Source: Candidatus Norongarragalina meridionalis
GTDB lineage: Archaea > Micrarchaeota > Micrarchaeia > Norongarragalinales > Norongarragalinaceae
NCBI GenBank assembly: GCA_902384935.1
Contig: CABMDO010000009.1
Location: forward strand, 1 to 64,000
Direction of reading: 5' to 3'
DNA: 64,000 bases
Part shown: positions 17,200 through 24,599 of the stretch, one piece after another
Layout: each line of letters begins with the position of its first letter
Position numbering within the stretch: the first letter of the stretch is position 1
Made by a program: the position numbers and the translations under genes
The notes under the pieces: generated by a model
Told to the model about the DNA's origin: nothing
What the model saw: the letters and a program-made list of their open reading frames with translations, nothing else
Database searches by the model: none

Positions 17200-18253
17200 T
17201 TTCCCACCACGCAGATATTTTTTGAGAATAGTTCGTGCTTACGTTCATTGACTTAAAGAAAAAATCTAACCAATCTAAGAAAGCGCCACCATGAGTCTCT
17301 TTGTGAATCAGGTGATAATTAGGCAGGGTAAGATAATTTTCGTCAAAGTCTAAATAGAACCCTAAACGCCTAAGTGTTTTTTCGTATCTAGTGCTGCCAG
17401 CTATAAATTGAATATCATAGTCATGGGCGTTTTGTGTCTTAAAGAGTAGATGAATAAGGCTGAGATCATAATGACTGAGCGAACTTCCGACGATTCTGAG
17501 TGTGTCGCAATTAGACAGTATGCGTTCTGCTGCGCTATAAATATCTCCGAATGGAGGCGTCCAGTAGTTTTTGCTTGCTCCGGGCGCTAGCCAAACTGGA
17601 TGGAATTTGTTAAAATCAGCGAGTTCTTGTTTAACACCTTCCTTGGAAATAACGCGCATCGACTTCGGATCCCGAATCCAGTTATAAGAACCGTGTAGTT
17701 TTAGAAGAGGGGGAATCGTTGGATTGGAAGCATGATTAGCAAATCGCCAAGAACCGTAGTTTACTCCGCGATAGACGTCTTGAAAGGCGCAGTCTAGTAG
17801 CCAATCATAGTTGGTAGTTATACACCCCAATAGATTTTCACGCTCAGGATGCTGTTTATGAAAATCCAAAATCGCCGAGTACAATAAAGGAACTAAAAAA
17901 GTATCGTCGTATATTAGGCAATCTATCAGTGCCCGAGCGTAGTATTGTCGAATTATTTGAGCATCGGAATGAGCACCAGCTAACTCCAGAAAACTAATCA
18001 ATAATTCAATATCTTGTTTGGGCGGTTCTAGAGAAGTAATTTTTATGGATTCTATTTTGCCGCTAATATCAGAATATTCGTAATTTTTATTTACACAGCG
18101 TTGAAAAAGTTCTTTGTCTTTGGGGTTTTGGCATATCCGCGTAAGAACGCATTCGTCAAGATTCCTGGTCTTGGGCTTGGGGCCGTAAGCAGGGTGGTCT
18201 TCCTCCGCAAGAGTAGCTCCAGCTCCAAACAGATAAACTATATCGGCAGACAT
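17186..18253 (-). CDS. SIR2-like NADase-type protein (candidate defence effector)
   Basis: The 355-residue protein has the SIR2 hallmarks of defence-associated members: YLFGAGAT at 7-14 for the NAD phosphate loop, TTNYD at 146-150, KLHGS with catalytic H187, and IVGSSLSHYD near 254-263. In anti-phage systems such domains deplete NAD on infection. ATG 18253 is chosen because it places the GAGA loop seven residues from the start; the longer reading from 18322 adds a non-conserved stretch. It leads a two-gene operon with the DUF262 gene. The fold call is solid; the role in immunity is inference. Confidence 0.85.
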   Translation of the reverse strand: MSADIVYLFGAGATLAEEDHPAYGPKPKTRNLDECVLTRICQNPKDKELFQRCVNKNYEYSDISGKIESIKITSLEPPKQDIELLISFLELAGAHSDAQIIRQYYARALIDCLIYDDTFLVPLLYSAILDFHKQHPERENLLGCITTNYDWLLDCAFQDVYRGVNYGSWRFANHASNPTIPPLLKLHGSYNWIRDPKSMRVISKEGVKQELADFNKFHPVWLAPGASKNYWTPPFGDIYSAAERILSNCDTLRIVGSSLSHYDLSLIHLLFKTQNAHDYDIQFIAGSTRYEKTLRRLGFYLDFDENYLTLPNYHLIHKETHGGAFLDWLDFFFKSMNVSTNYSQKISAWWENGIG

Positions 18254-18398
18254 CTTTAAAACACTTAGCTCATCAACTACTAAAAATACTTTGTTCGAAG
18301 GACGTTTAAACCTAGTCGTCACGCTAGCTAAATGCCTATTTTTTCACTGGAAAGCATCTCCCGAAATAATAGTTATTTCCAACAAATATAGGCTATTC

Positions 18399-18650
18399 AT
18401 GGAAATAAATACTAAAAAAATCGCAATGGAATTGGCTTGCCACGCACTGGTTATGGGTACTGGAAATCCACACCTAACCCTCGCTTGCCCAATAAGCAGC
18501 GAACTAATAGATAGCATCAGTAAAAATAATGAAACGATATATTATCGCATAGAGCCCTCGAACAAAAAATCACTGTTTGTTTGCGAAGTTGGACCCGTTC
18601 CAGAAGAATCTGTTTCTCTTCCAGATCTCTTGGACGCGGGCAAATCCTAA
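18399..18650 (+). CDS. Small hypothetical protein divergent from the SIR2 gene
   Basis: This 83-residue reading frame starts at ATG 18399. An upstream extension to 18291 would overlap the SIR2 leader and is less likely. The sequence is soluble, with a predicted alpha-beta mix (ELACHALVMGTGNPHLTLACPI, then acidic strands). No family is recognised. Its AT-rich composition matches the SIR2-DUF262 pair, so it may belong to the same acquired cassette. The 145 bases between it and SIR2 contain AT-rich DNA with possible divergent promoters but no clear motif. Confidence 0.45.
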   Translation: MEINTKKIAMELACHALVMGTGNPHLTLACPISSELIDSISKNNETIYYRIEPSNKKSLFVCEVGPVPEESVSLPDLLDAGKS

Positions 18651-18665
18651 TCAAAATTGTTTTTT

Positions 18666-18740
18666 CCCCTCTACGCGCCCTCTAAGAAGGGTTTTTAAAT
18701 AGAGGGGAGTAATTCCTACGTCTTATTTCCCTCGTAGAAT
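18666..18740 (+). promoter_or_regulatory. Promoter with flanking inverted repeat and structured leader
   Basis: A TATA box (TTTTTAAATA, 18692-18701) is bracketed by a perfect 8-base inverted repeat, CCCCTCTA at 18666-18673 and TAGAGGGG at 18700-18707. A second near-perfect repeat, ATTCCTACG at 18712-18720 and CGTAGAAT at 18733-18740, straddles the expected transcription start near 18725. The first could be an operator, and the second a DNA-binding site or a 5' hairpin. The remaining leader to the ATG at 18797 is purine-rich and ends in a strong GAGGTGG ribosome-binding site. Confidence 0.5.
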
Positions 18741-18796
18741 AGGCGCGGAAACGCGGAACGAACGGTGGGGGAAGACTAAAAACAGAGGTGGATTGA

Positions 18797-18946
18797 ATGG
18801 TAAGAAAACCCTTTGGTGGCTACACCATCTCCTTCAAGGGATGCGATGACACCTTGCAGGAAGTATTCGGAAGCTCGCCGATAACGCCCAGCGAGATGAC
18901 GAAGAAGATCTGGGCATACGTCAAGCGCAAGAAGATCGCAGGATAA
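18797..18946 (+). CDS. SWIB/MDM2-like mini-protein
   Basis: The 49-residue protein reads LQEVFGSSPITPSEMTKKIWAYVKRKKI through its second half. This resembles the core of the SWIB/MDM2 fold (LxxVxG...LTRxEVxKxLWxYIKxNNL), known from eukaryotic chromatin remodellers and short bacterial proteins. It is basic, so DNA or RNA binding is possible. It starts at ATG 18797 after a GAGGTGG ribosome-binding site and is followed by a T-rich terminator, so it is a monocistronic and probably well-expressed gene. The domain match is by eye. Confidence 0.65.
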   Translation: MVRKPFGGYTISFKGCDDTLQEVFGSSPITPSEMTKKIWAYVKRKKIAG

Positions 18947-18950
18947 GTTA

Positions 18951-18978
18951 GTTTTTTTCGTTCTTTTTCTTTTATTTT
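18951..18978 (+). terminator. T-rich terminator after the SWIB-like gene
   Basis: Runs of seven, five, three and four T start a few bases after the stop codon. This is the typical archaeal oligo-T termination signal. The convergent gene ending at 19000 lies just beyond. Confidence 0.6.
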
Positions 18979-18999
18979 ACGGGGGTTGAGCCGCAGGCA

Positions 19000-19437
19000 T
19001 CAAGTGAAGCCTAAAAAGTCTTTTCCGGGATCAACAGTAGTGCCAGAAAACTTCTGTAAAACGGCGTCCTCTGCCTTAAGAAATGCGGTCGATATTGCCT
19101 CAGCTAGGGTACAGATTTCTGGCAAAGGCACATGCTCTTCGAAAGATCTCGTTCCGCTTTCCATGTGCTGATGAAGAAAACTTTCGCTAGGATTTTTATG
19201 AAAATCAAGTCGATACCACGACTTTCCTTCTTTCCAAAAATTTATTCCAAGTTCACAGCCAGACTGATTAAGCAAGGCAGTTATTCGTAAAGGGTCATAA
19301 AAATTATTTATTTTGACTTCGACTTGATGCCCGTCCCCAAGATCAAAACGTCTTTTGAACGATTTAACACCCCTCATACCGGCTGCATCAATAGAGGGAA
19401 AGAGTTGACTTTCAATTGACCACATATCTACTGCCAT
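19000..19437 (-). CDS. Hypothetical protein, AT-rich
   Basis: The 145-residue soluble protein has no recognised family. Visible features are a KINNFYDPLRIT segment, aromatic strands (GINFWKEGKSWYRLDFH) and a histidine-rich HQHMESG region before a helical C terminus. The pattern loosely recalls small toxin-like or nuclease-like proteins such as DUF6516, but this is not firm. It marks the right edge of the AT-rich acquired island. Start is ATG 19437, with ATG 19425 as alternative. Confidence 0.6.
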   Translation of the reverse strand: MAVDMWSIESQLFPSIDAAGMRGVKSFKRRFDLGDGHQVEVKINNFYDPLRITALLNQSGCELGINFWKEGKSWYRLDFHKNPSESFLHQHMESGTRSFEEHVPLPEICTLAEAISTAFLKAEDAVLQKFSGTTVDPGKDFLGFT

Positions 19438-19506
19438 TCAATCACATTAAATTAACAAGGATCTTTCTTCGACAATGATTTAAAGCCCAGTGCTCCTTCT
19501 CCCTCC

Positions 19507-19818
19507 ATGTTCGCCAAGATTCACTCCCGCGCCGACGCCGAAGGCAGGATACGCGAGGTGGTGGCGGTGTGCGACGCCGGCTTGCTCGGGAAGAAGCTCG
19601 TGGAGAAGGAGCTGGTGCTGGATTTGGGGAGGTACCGGGGCTTTTACGAAGGGGAGAAGGTTACGGAAGGGAAGGCGGTCATGCTCATCGCCGCCGCCGA
19701 GAGCCTGAACCTTGTCGGCGAGAAGGCGCTGGCTGCGGCGAGGAAGGCGCGGCCTATCGACGAAAAAGCGGTTCGTAGGATAGCGGGCGTGCCGCACCTG
19801 CAGATTTACAGGGTTTAG
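19507..19818 (+). CDS. DUF424 family protein
   Basis: The 103-residue protein matches the archaeal DUF424 family. It has an N-terminal strand, VAVCDAGLLGKKLVEKEL, FYEGEKVTEGKAVMLIAAAESLNLVGEKAL, and the terminal IAGVPHLQIYRV. Members are widespread in archaea and small, and no biochemical function is established to my knowledge. The first bases overlap no other gene. Its stop overlaps the end of the convergent gene at 19815. Confidence 0.85.
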   Translation: MFAKIHSRADAEGRIREVVAVCDAGLLGKKLVEKELVLDLGRYRGFYEGEKVTEGKAVMLIAAAESLNLVGEKALAAARKARPIDEKAVRRIAGVPHLQIYRV

Positions 19819-20099
19819 CGCAAGTACTTCTTTCCAAGCGCGTTCATCATCAGGATTACCTGCAGGGCGTTGCCGGTTGGTATGACCTCGTAGTGCTCGC
19901 TGATGAGCAGGTGGTCGCCCTTGTTCTTGAAGGGGATGCCCGTCCTGTTCAGATGGGAACTGGCCGCCTGGATTGCCGTGGCGAGGTCCTTGCCCTTCTT
20001 CGGGTAAAGGTGTATTGTCACGTAGACGTGGCCGGGCGTCTCGACGGTTTCCGGCTCTATTCTCATGTTCTTCTTCAAGACCGTTGCAAGCTGCTTCAT
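19815..20099 (-). CDS. Small conserved-looking hypothetical protein
   Basis: The 94-residue protein starts at ATG 20099 behind an AGAGGCGATG ribosome-binding site. A longer reading up to 20312 runs through the opposite promoter and looks non-coding. The sequence is a mix of strands and amphipathic helices (HVYVTIHLYPKKGKDLATAIQAA) with no recognised family, and its compact alpha-beta pattern suggests a single small domain. It is divergent from the toxin-antitoxin operon. Confidence 0.65.
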   Translation of the reverse strand: MKQLATVLKKNMRIEPETVETPGHVYVTIHLYPKKGKDLATAIQAASSHLNRTGIPFKNKGDHLLISEHYEVIPTGNALQVILMMNALGKKYLR

Positions 20100-20251
20100 G
20101 GCATCGCCTCTAAAATAAAGGGAAGGAAACGCTAATAAATGCTGTTGCCGCGCCTGAGCAGTGGAAGGCAGGCGCCGAGGACTGTTTTTAAGCTGCCGAC
20201 GGTTCGGGAATTCATGAGACGGGTCAGCACAACCAGGCAATAGGGTTATAT

Positions 20252-20270
20252 ACTTATTAGGGGTATAAGT
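20252..20270 (+). promoter_or_regulatory. Palindromic operator at the toxin-antitoxin promoter
   Basis: ACTTAT at 20252-20257 and ATAAGT at 20265-20270 form a perfect inverted repeat with a seven-base spacer. It overlaps or directly follows a TATA-like TTATATAC at 20247-20254. Its position just before the winged-helix gene fits autorepression by that protein. Confidence 0.5.
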
Positions 20271-20285
20271 GTATAAGGTGATGAA

Positions 20286-20552
20286 ATGTACGGACAAACG
20301 CAGGTTGTGCACTATCCGACGCTCAAGACGGTGATGGCGATCGAGGAAGTTGTGAAGAACGCGGACACCGCAGTCAGCAGAAACCAGATCATAGAGCGCC
20401 TCCCGACCAAGGTGATGCGCTCCACGCTGAACGTCACCCTGGACTATTTGGAAAACAGAGGGCTGGTGCTTGAAACGAAAAAGGGATTCGTCTACACGTA
20501 CAACCCTAACAAGAAGCTGGAAAAGGCGGAAAGGGAAGGACTCAGGGTATGA
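20286..20552 (+). CDS. Winged-helix DNA-binding protein (putative antitoxin)
   Basis: The 88-residue protein shows a winged helix: LKTVMAIEEVVKNADTAVSRNQIIERL as the first helices, PTKVMRSTLNVTLDYLENRGLV as the recognition region, and LETKKGFVYTYNP as the wing. It starts at ATG 20286 behind an AAGGTGATG ribosome-binding site and overlaps the following toxin-like gene by ATGA. Small promoter, palindrome and coupling to a RelE-like gene suggest it is the antitoxin and autorepressor. It could also be a stand-alone regulator. Confidence 0.7.
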   Translation: MYGQTQVVHYPTLKTVMAIEEVVKNADTAVSRNQIIERLPTKVMRSTLNVTLDYLENRGLVLETKKGFVYTYNPNKKLEKAEREGLRV

Positions 20553-20947
20553 AGGAAAGGCGCGTCACGGTAAAGATGCTCGGCGAAGCCAAGGAGGAAT
20601 ACCGGAGACTGCGGGAGATTTCGGAAGAGGAGAGGAAAAAGGGAACGACGGACTCATTCCACCAGACGCTTCTTAGGTCCATAGACGCCAAAATCGAACT
20701 GCTGAAGGCGGACTACGGTTACGGCATCCAGATTCCGAAAAGGTGCATACCCGCAAAATATGTCAGGGAATACGGCGCGACGAATCTCTGGAAGGCGGAC
20801 CTCGCGGGCTATTGGCGGATGATTTACACGCTTAAGCAGCCTCTTCGCGGGCCTGCGGAAATCGGGATAATCGACGTCTGGCTCGACGTGCTCGGAATAA
20901 TGGACCACGAGAAATATGACAAGCTGTTCGGCTACCGCGGAAAGTAG
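20549..20947 (+). CDS. RelE/ParE-like putative toxin
   Basis: The 132-residue protein has an N-terminal helical arm, then LWKADLAGYWRMIYTL and a C-terminal DVLGIMDHEKYDKLFGYR, the strand and tail pattern of the RelE/ParE superfamily. RelE members cleave ribosome-bound mRNA and ParE members poison gyrase; which applies here cannot be told. It is longer than classical RelE because of the ~45-residue arm, which is also seen in some archaeal homologues. It overlaps the upstream winged-helix gene by four bases. Confidence 0.7.
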   Translation: MKERRVTVKMLGEAKEEYRRLREISEEERKKGTTDSFHQTLLRSIDAKIELLKADYGYGIQIPKRCIPAKYVREYGATNLWKADLAGYWRMIYTLKQPLRGPAEIGIIDVWLDVLGIMDHEKYDKLFGYRGK

Positions 20948-20952
20948 CGGTT

Positions 20953-21321
20953 TCAGCCCTTTTTCTTGAGCGCCTTGACGGCGTCTTGAAGCGCCACTAC
21001 ATCCGCAGCCTTGCGGGGATACATCCAGTCGTCCGCTACCCCGTGGAGGGGTTCGGCGACTATTATCTTGTTTTCCTCTCGGTTGAACGGAAGGCTGTGC
21101 GCGCTCAGTACGTAGTGGGCGAAGTCCAGATCTTCCTGGAACGCCTTCCTCTTTTTCGGAAGCAGGGCTATCTTCCTGGCTATGACGAGGGTAGGCTTGC
21201 CGCTCGGCAGCTTGCCGAAACTGAACTTGAGGCCTTCTTTCGAAAGGAGAAGCTTGGCAACGTCCGCCATTCCGGGCCCTTTGCCTGGCGCGTAAGATAT
21301 CGGCTTTGCAGATTGTCTCAT
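20953..21321 (-). CDS. Hypothetical protein
   Basis: The 122-residue soluble, basic protein has no recognised family. It contains KFSFGKLPSGKPTLVIARKI followed by charged helices and a lysine-rich end. It is convergent with the toxin gene (5-base gap). It lies 33 bases downstream of the DHH gene on the same strand, so the two may be cotranscribed. Confidence 0.6.
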   Translation of the reverse strand: MRQSAKPISYAPGKGPGMADVAKLLLSKEGLKFSFGKLPSGKPTLVIARKIALLPKKRKAFQEDLDFAHYVLSAHSLPFNREENKIIVAEPLHGVADDWMYPRKAADVVALQDAVKALKKKG

Positions 21322-21354
21322 GAATAAACGCTGAATATTCGCCCTAATAAACAG

Positions 21355-22671
21355 TTAGGAAAGCCGCTTCTTCGCCAGCTCGATTATGGCGTTCATGACG
21401 CTTTCCGAGAACTCCGCCTTGAAGCGCGCCGACGCCGCACGCTCGTGCCCCCCGCCGCTTTCAACCGCGTGGGGCATCTCCGCCTTCAGCTCGGCGATGA
21501 GCTCGTTCGCCTTGAAGCCCCGTTCGTGGGCTTGTTCCGAAACGCGGAAAAGGGCGTTGGAATCATCATAGCCGACGGACACCAACGCCTTTCCTTCCTC
21601 ATGTTTTCGTTGGAAGGCATTGATGACTTTCCCCTTCGACGGGTAGGCGCCCTTGCGGAGGAAATCTAGGCGGAAAAGAGCCATGGAAACGCCGTCCGCT
21701 ATCTTCACCTCGCGCGCATTAATTTCCGCCGCCTTCAGCGCGTTCTCCACTGCCGTCAGCGCCTTCCTGTGGGTAAACATGACGGAAGGCGGCGAGGAGA
21801 GAAGACGGCGGTAATCGTCGAGCGTGGAATGCTTCTCGGAAATGGCGAGGTAGTCGATTACGACGGGTTCCTTGTCCTCGACCGTTCCGCGGAACTCGCT
21901 GTGGTCCGACTGGAGGGACCAGCGAGCGAGGCGTTCGTCCGCGGGGCCGAAACAGGAAGCAACCTCGAAGGAGAGAAGCCCGGCTGTGTGGGAAGAACCT
22001 CCGCCTTCAACGGTAAAGGGGGAAAGGAAAAAATCGACTACGCCCTTTGCTTCCGAAGAAGGGGGATGATGATCGATTATCAGAATCTGGAAACCGCTTT
22101 GCTTGAGATTCTTGACGGCGTGCATGCTTTCGCCGTTGGCTCCGTGGTCCAGAAGGATGAGAAGCGGTTTCTTCGGGAAGGCGAGGCTTTCGTCTGCGTC
22201 CTGCCTGGCGGCGTAATCATCGTATATCGCCGAGTCTGCTTGCTTCTTGACGAACATTCCTCTGGTGTAAGGGATTCGGTTCTGCTTGATGAAATTGGTG
22301 ATGGCGGTGTCGAGCAACAGGGCGCTCGAAACTCCGTCGCAGTCGTCGTGCCAGCGCATGATTATCGGCGTCATGTCGAGGAGCGCCTTTTTTATGAAGG
22401 TGGCGCAGCTAGCGAAGGGAAGGGAATGCATGCAGGCGTCGTCGACGAGGAGGCGGGGGCTAGGGGATACTGACTTGGAAGTAATGAGAGCGGCAATGGC
22501 TTTTTCTGCTGGGGCTGCTTCCGCCCCCGAAAGAACGCGCGCATTACTCCCCATCTCGACCACATCGCCAATTTTCGCCCCCTCGAAAGCCGACATGATT
22601 ATGCCCGCCTCGCACAGCACGTAGTGCGACTTGGGATGGCTGAGCGTTTCGTAGACGATTTTTCCGAACAT
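21355..22671 (-). CDS. DHH-DHHA1 phosphoesterase (archaeal RecJ-like)
   Basis: The 438-residue protein has DHH motifs RWHDDCDGVSSALLLD, LLILLDHGANGES and IIDHHPPSS, and a C-terminal DHHA1 domain with GGGHERAASARF. Archaeal members include RecJ/GAN-type exonucleases tied to the replisome and oligoribonucleases such as NrnA relatives. Start ATG 22671 is chosen because the longer frame to 23094 runs antisense through the next gene. A segment before the DHH domain (first ~110 residues) is not assigned. DNA versus RNA substrate is undecided. Confidence 0.85.
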   Translation of the reverse strand: MFGKIVYETLSHPKSHYVLCEAGIIMSAFEGAKIGDVVEMGSNARVLSGAEAAPAEKAIAALITSKSVSPSPRLLVDDACMHSLPFASCATFIKKALLDMTPIIMRWHDDCDGVSSALLLDTAITNFIKQNRIPYTRGMFVKKQADSAIYDDYAARQDADESLAFPKKPLLILLDHGANGESMHAVKNLKQSGFQILIIDHHPPSSEAKGVVDFFLSPFTVEGGGSSHTAGLLSFEVASCFGPADERLARWSLQSDHSEFRGTVEDKEPVVIDYLAISEKHSTLDDYRRLLSSPPSVMFTHRKALTAVENALKAAEINAREVKIADGVSMALFRLDFLRKGAYPSKGKVINAFQRKHEEGKALVSVGYDDSNALFRVSEQAHERGFKANELIAELKAEMPHAVESGGGHERAASARFKAEFSESVMNAIIELAKKRLS

Positions 22672-22693
22672 CAGGGAAATAGGGGAAGACAGG

Positions 22694-22700
22694 TTTTTAA
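22694..22700 (+). promoter_or_regulatory. TATA box of the small-membrane-protein array
   Basis: TTTTTAA is centred about 26 bases before ATG 22723, fitting a leaderless transcript. It lies just upstream of the divergent DHH gene start at 22671, so the intergenic region is only 51 bases. Confidence 0.55.
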
Positions 22701-22722
22701 GGACTGGCGGGGTTACCAAAAC

Positions 22723-23172
22723 ATGGATGCGCTGAAGGCACTTACCGTCCTGAGCCTGTTCGTTTTCCTGGGCGCGTTCGCTGTTTCGTACTACACGCAG
22801 CCCGAAGGCGCGACGCCGTTCAGCCCGCCCTACGCCTACCAACCCGCCGATTTCTGGAGCATCGTGAACTCGTTCTTCTTCGTCTTGATTGGTTCGGCGC
22901 TGTTCTTCGGATTCAGCGCGCCCTTGGTGCTCGGAATCGAGGGATGGAAATACGGCTCGCTGTTCGCGGCGAAGGCGATTCCGTCCTTCGACTTGCTGTT
23001 TATTTTGCCGCAATTCGTGGCTGCGTTCGCCGCCATACTCATCGGCCAGGGCATGATAAAGGACTACGAGGGAAGCGGCGTTTTGTACGAGCATTGGCGG
23101 AGGGGCGTGAAGTATCTGCTGGCGGCGCTTTTCCTGTTCGGCTTGCTGCTCATAGTCAGGAGGATGTTCTGA
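22723..23172 (+). CDS. Four-helix membrane protein (first gene of the array)
   Basis: The 149-residue protein has hydrophobic segments at about 5-22, 46-65, 83-103 and 127-146, with a PFSPPYAYQPADFW loop after the first. The family is not certain, although the loop-helix arrangement slightly recalls SpoIIM-like proteins. Start at ATG 22723 is set by the TATA box; a longer frame from 22624 crosses the promoter. It overlaps the next gene by one base (TGATG). Confidence 0.7.
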   Translation: MDALKALTVLSLFVFLGAFAVSYYTQPEGATPFSPPYAYQPADFWSIVNSFFFVLIGSALFFGFSAPLVLGIEGWKYGSLFAAKAIPSFDLLFILPQFVAAFAAILIGQGMIKDYEGSGVLYEHWRRGVKYLLAALFLFGLLLIVRRMF

Positions 23173-23648
23173 TGCTGGCGGCGCTCCTGTTCTTCGACGA
23201 GGTGTTCAGCACGCTCGGGGAGCTGGACTTCGTAGTTCGCGTCATGGTGTTCTCGTACATGCTTTTCTGGCTGTACATGACGTTCAAGGACGCCCAGCTT
23301 CTTTTCGGAATAGCGACCATCGTAGTGGGATACCTGATATTCGTGCACGGCGTTTCCGTCACCATCGTCGTGGTGCTCTGGCTCATCTTCTTCCTGCTCG
23401 GCAGCCAGCTGCAGATGCTCATGCTTTTCGGAGTCCTGCCCTTGCTAGGATATCAGCAGGCAGGCGGAAAATACGTGAAGGAAAGCGAGCTGATGGGCGG
23501 AGGGGGAGGAGCGGCGCAGGAGCTGGAAGCGAAGGTAAAATCAGGGCAAGCCAGCCAGCAGGAGCAGCAGGCGCTGCAGGAGATGTACGCCCAGGAGCAG
23601 ATGCAACAGCAGCAGATGCAGCGCGGGCGCATGAGAGCGGGAATGTAA
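23172..23648 (+). CDS. Membrane protein with Gln-rich cytoplasmic tail
   Basis: The 158-residue protein has three or four hydrophobic helices in its first 95 residues. A Gly-rich linker (GGGGGAAQELEAKV) follows, then a Gln/Met-rich coiled-coil tail with runs of QQ. Tails of this kind often mediate self-association. No family is recognised. ATG 23172 overlaps the previous stop, so translation is coupled. Confidence 0.7.
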   Translation: MLAALLFFDEVFSTLGELDFVVRVMVFSYMLFWLYMTFKDAQLLFGIATIVVGYLIFVHGVSVTIVVVLWLIFFLLGSQLQMLMLFGVLPLLGYQQAGGKYVKESELMGGGGGAAQELEAKVKSGQASQQEQQALQEMYAQEQMQQQQMQRGRMRAGM

Positions 23649-23649
23649 T

Positions 23650-23940
23650 ATGGCGATTTTCGAGGACATCGTCACGTGGGCTACGTACCTGTGGTGGCTC
23701 TGGCTGTTCATAGTGGGCTGGTGGTATTACAACTGGAGCAAGGAGCACCTGGCGTTCTCGCCCACGCTTACGCTCGTGGTGGGCGGCATTCTCGTTTATT
23801 TCCTGGTAATAGAGCATCCCATCATAGGAAGCGCGGGCATGCTGTTCTGGGTAATACTGATGTCCGGCGTACTGTACCTGCTGCCGATGGTCGGCGCGCT
23901 GTTCCACACCGTTCTGCCGAGAAAGCCTCCGGGGAGATGA
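23650..23940 (+). CDS. Small Trp-rich membrane protein
   Basis: The 96-residue protein has three hydrophobic segments. The first is unusually rich in tryptophan (WATYLWWLWLFIVGWWYYNW), and it ends in a basic RKPPGR tail. It starts one base after the previous stop. No family is recognised. The Trp cluster suggests an interface helix. Confidence 0.65.
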   Translation: MAIFEDIVTWATYLWWLWLFIVGWWYYNWSKEHLAFSPTLTLVVGGILVYFLVIEHPIIGSAGMLFWVILMSGVLYLLPMVGALFHTVLPRKPPGR

Positions 23941-23946
23941 ACTGAG

Positions 23947-24324
23947 ATGATCGAAAAACTGAAGAAGTATTTCAGGTATTACGCCGACACGAGGACTAGC
24001 GTCGCCGAAGCGACGAGCTGGAAGTGGCGGGTTATCGTGATTCTGCTCGCGGGCATCGGCATGGCGTCCGTCTACGACTACCTCATGGACAAATACACGC
24101 GGCTCGTGAACGTGGAAGGCATCGCGCCGTTCATCCTGTCGGAAAAACTCTTTTATTGGTTCATGACGGGAGTGCTCTTCGGGATAATAACGCTCGACGT
24201 CATGTACGAGGCCGAGTTTTTCGTGGTGCTGCGCAGGACGGTCAAATCCGCCGAAAAAGAGGCGAACGCGCGCGTCAAGGCGCTCGTAGGCAGCGGGAAG
24301 AAGGCTGGGAAAAAGAGGGTTTAA
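23947..24324 (+). CDS. Membrane protein with basic C-terminal tail
   Basis: The 125-residue protein has a charged N-terminal helix, two transmembrane segments (about 28-46 and 68-90) and a positively charged, heptad-like C terminus (KSAEKEANARVKALVGSGKKAGKKRV). The topology places the basic tail inside. No family is recognised. It lies six bases after the previous gene. Confidence 0.65.
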   Translation: MIEKLKKYFRYYADTRTSVAEATSWKWRVIVILLAGIGMASVYDYLMDKYTRLVNVEGIAPFILSEKLFYWFMTGVLFGIITLDVMYEAEFFVVLRRTVKSAEKEANARVKALVGSGKKAGKKRV

Positions 24325-24349
24325 ATTAGGCGGCGCGACAAGACATATT

Positions 24350-24595
24350 ATGTATCCCACGTTCCTGCTGGAGGATTTCGGCGACGCGTTCGGGGTATTC
24401 GCCCTGATTATGATATGCCTGATGCTCTACCGCGTGATTTATCCCGAGCTCGTGGGCACGCCGTTCCTCGCCATCATCATAGTGGGCATAATCGCCTTCA
24501 CTCTCCTGATACCGTTCGTCTGGTTCCGCTACCTGATGTTCGTGACGCTCGTTATGAGCGGAATATTCTGGACGTTCAAGCCGCATAGGTGGTGA
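24350..24595 (+). CDS. Small hydrophobic membrane protein
   Basis: The 81-residue protein is almost entirely membrane-embedded, with helices at about 14-30, 37-56 and 59-75 and a FKPHRW end. A 25-base gap containing an AT-rich ACATATTATG precedes it and could hold a weak internal promoter. No family is recognised. Its final segment is shared in style, but not clearly in sequence, with the neighbours. Confidence 0.6.
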   Translation: MYPTFLLEDFGDAFGVFALIMICLMLYRVIYPELVGTPFLAIIIVGIIAFTLLIPFVWFRYLMFVTLVMSGIFWTFKPHRW

Positions 24596-24599
24596 GCGA

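Noticed and set aside
10421-19437. CRISPR array, integrase or transposase in the island
   Set aside because: No regularly spaced repeats and no recombinase motif were seen on either strand.
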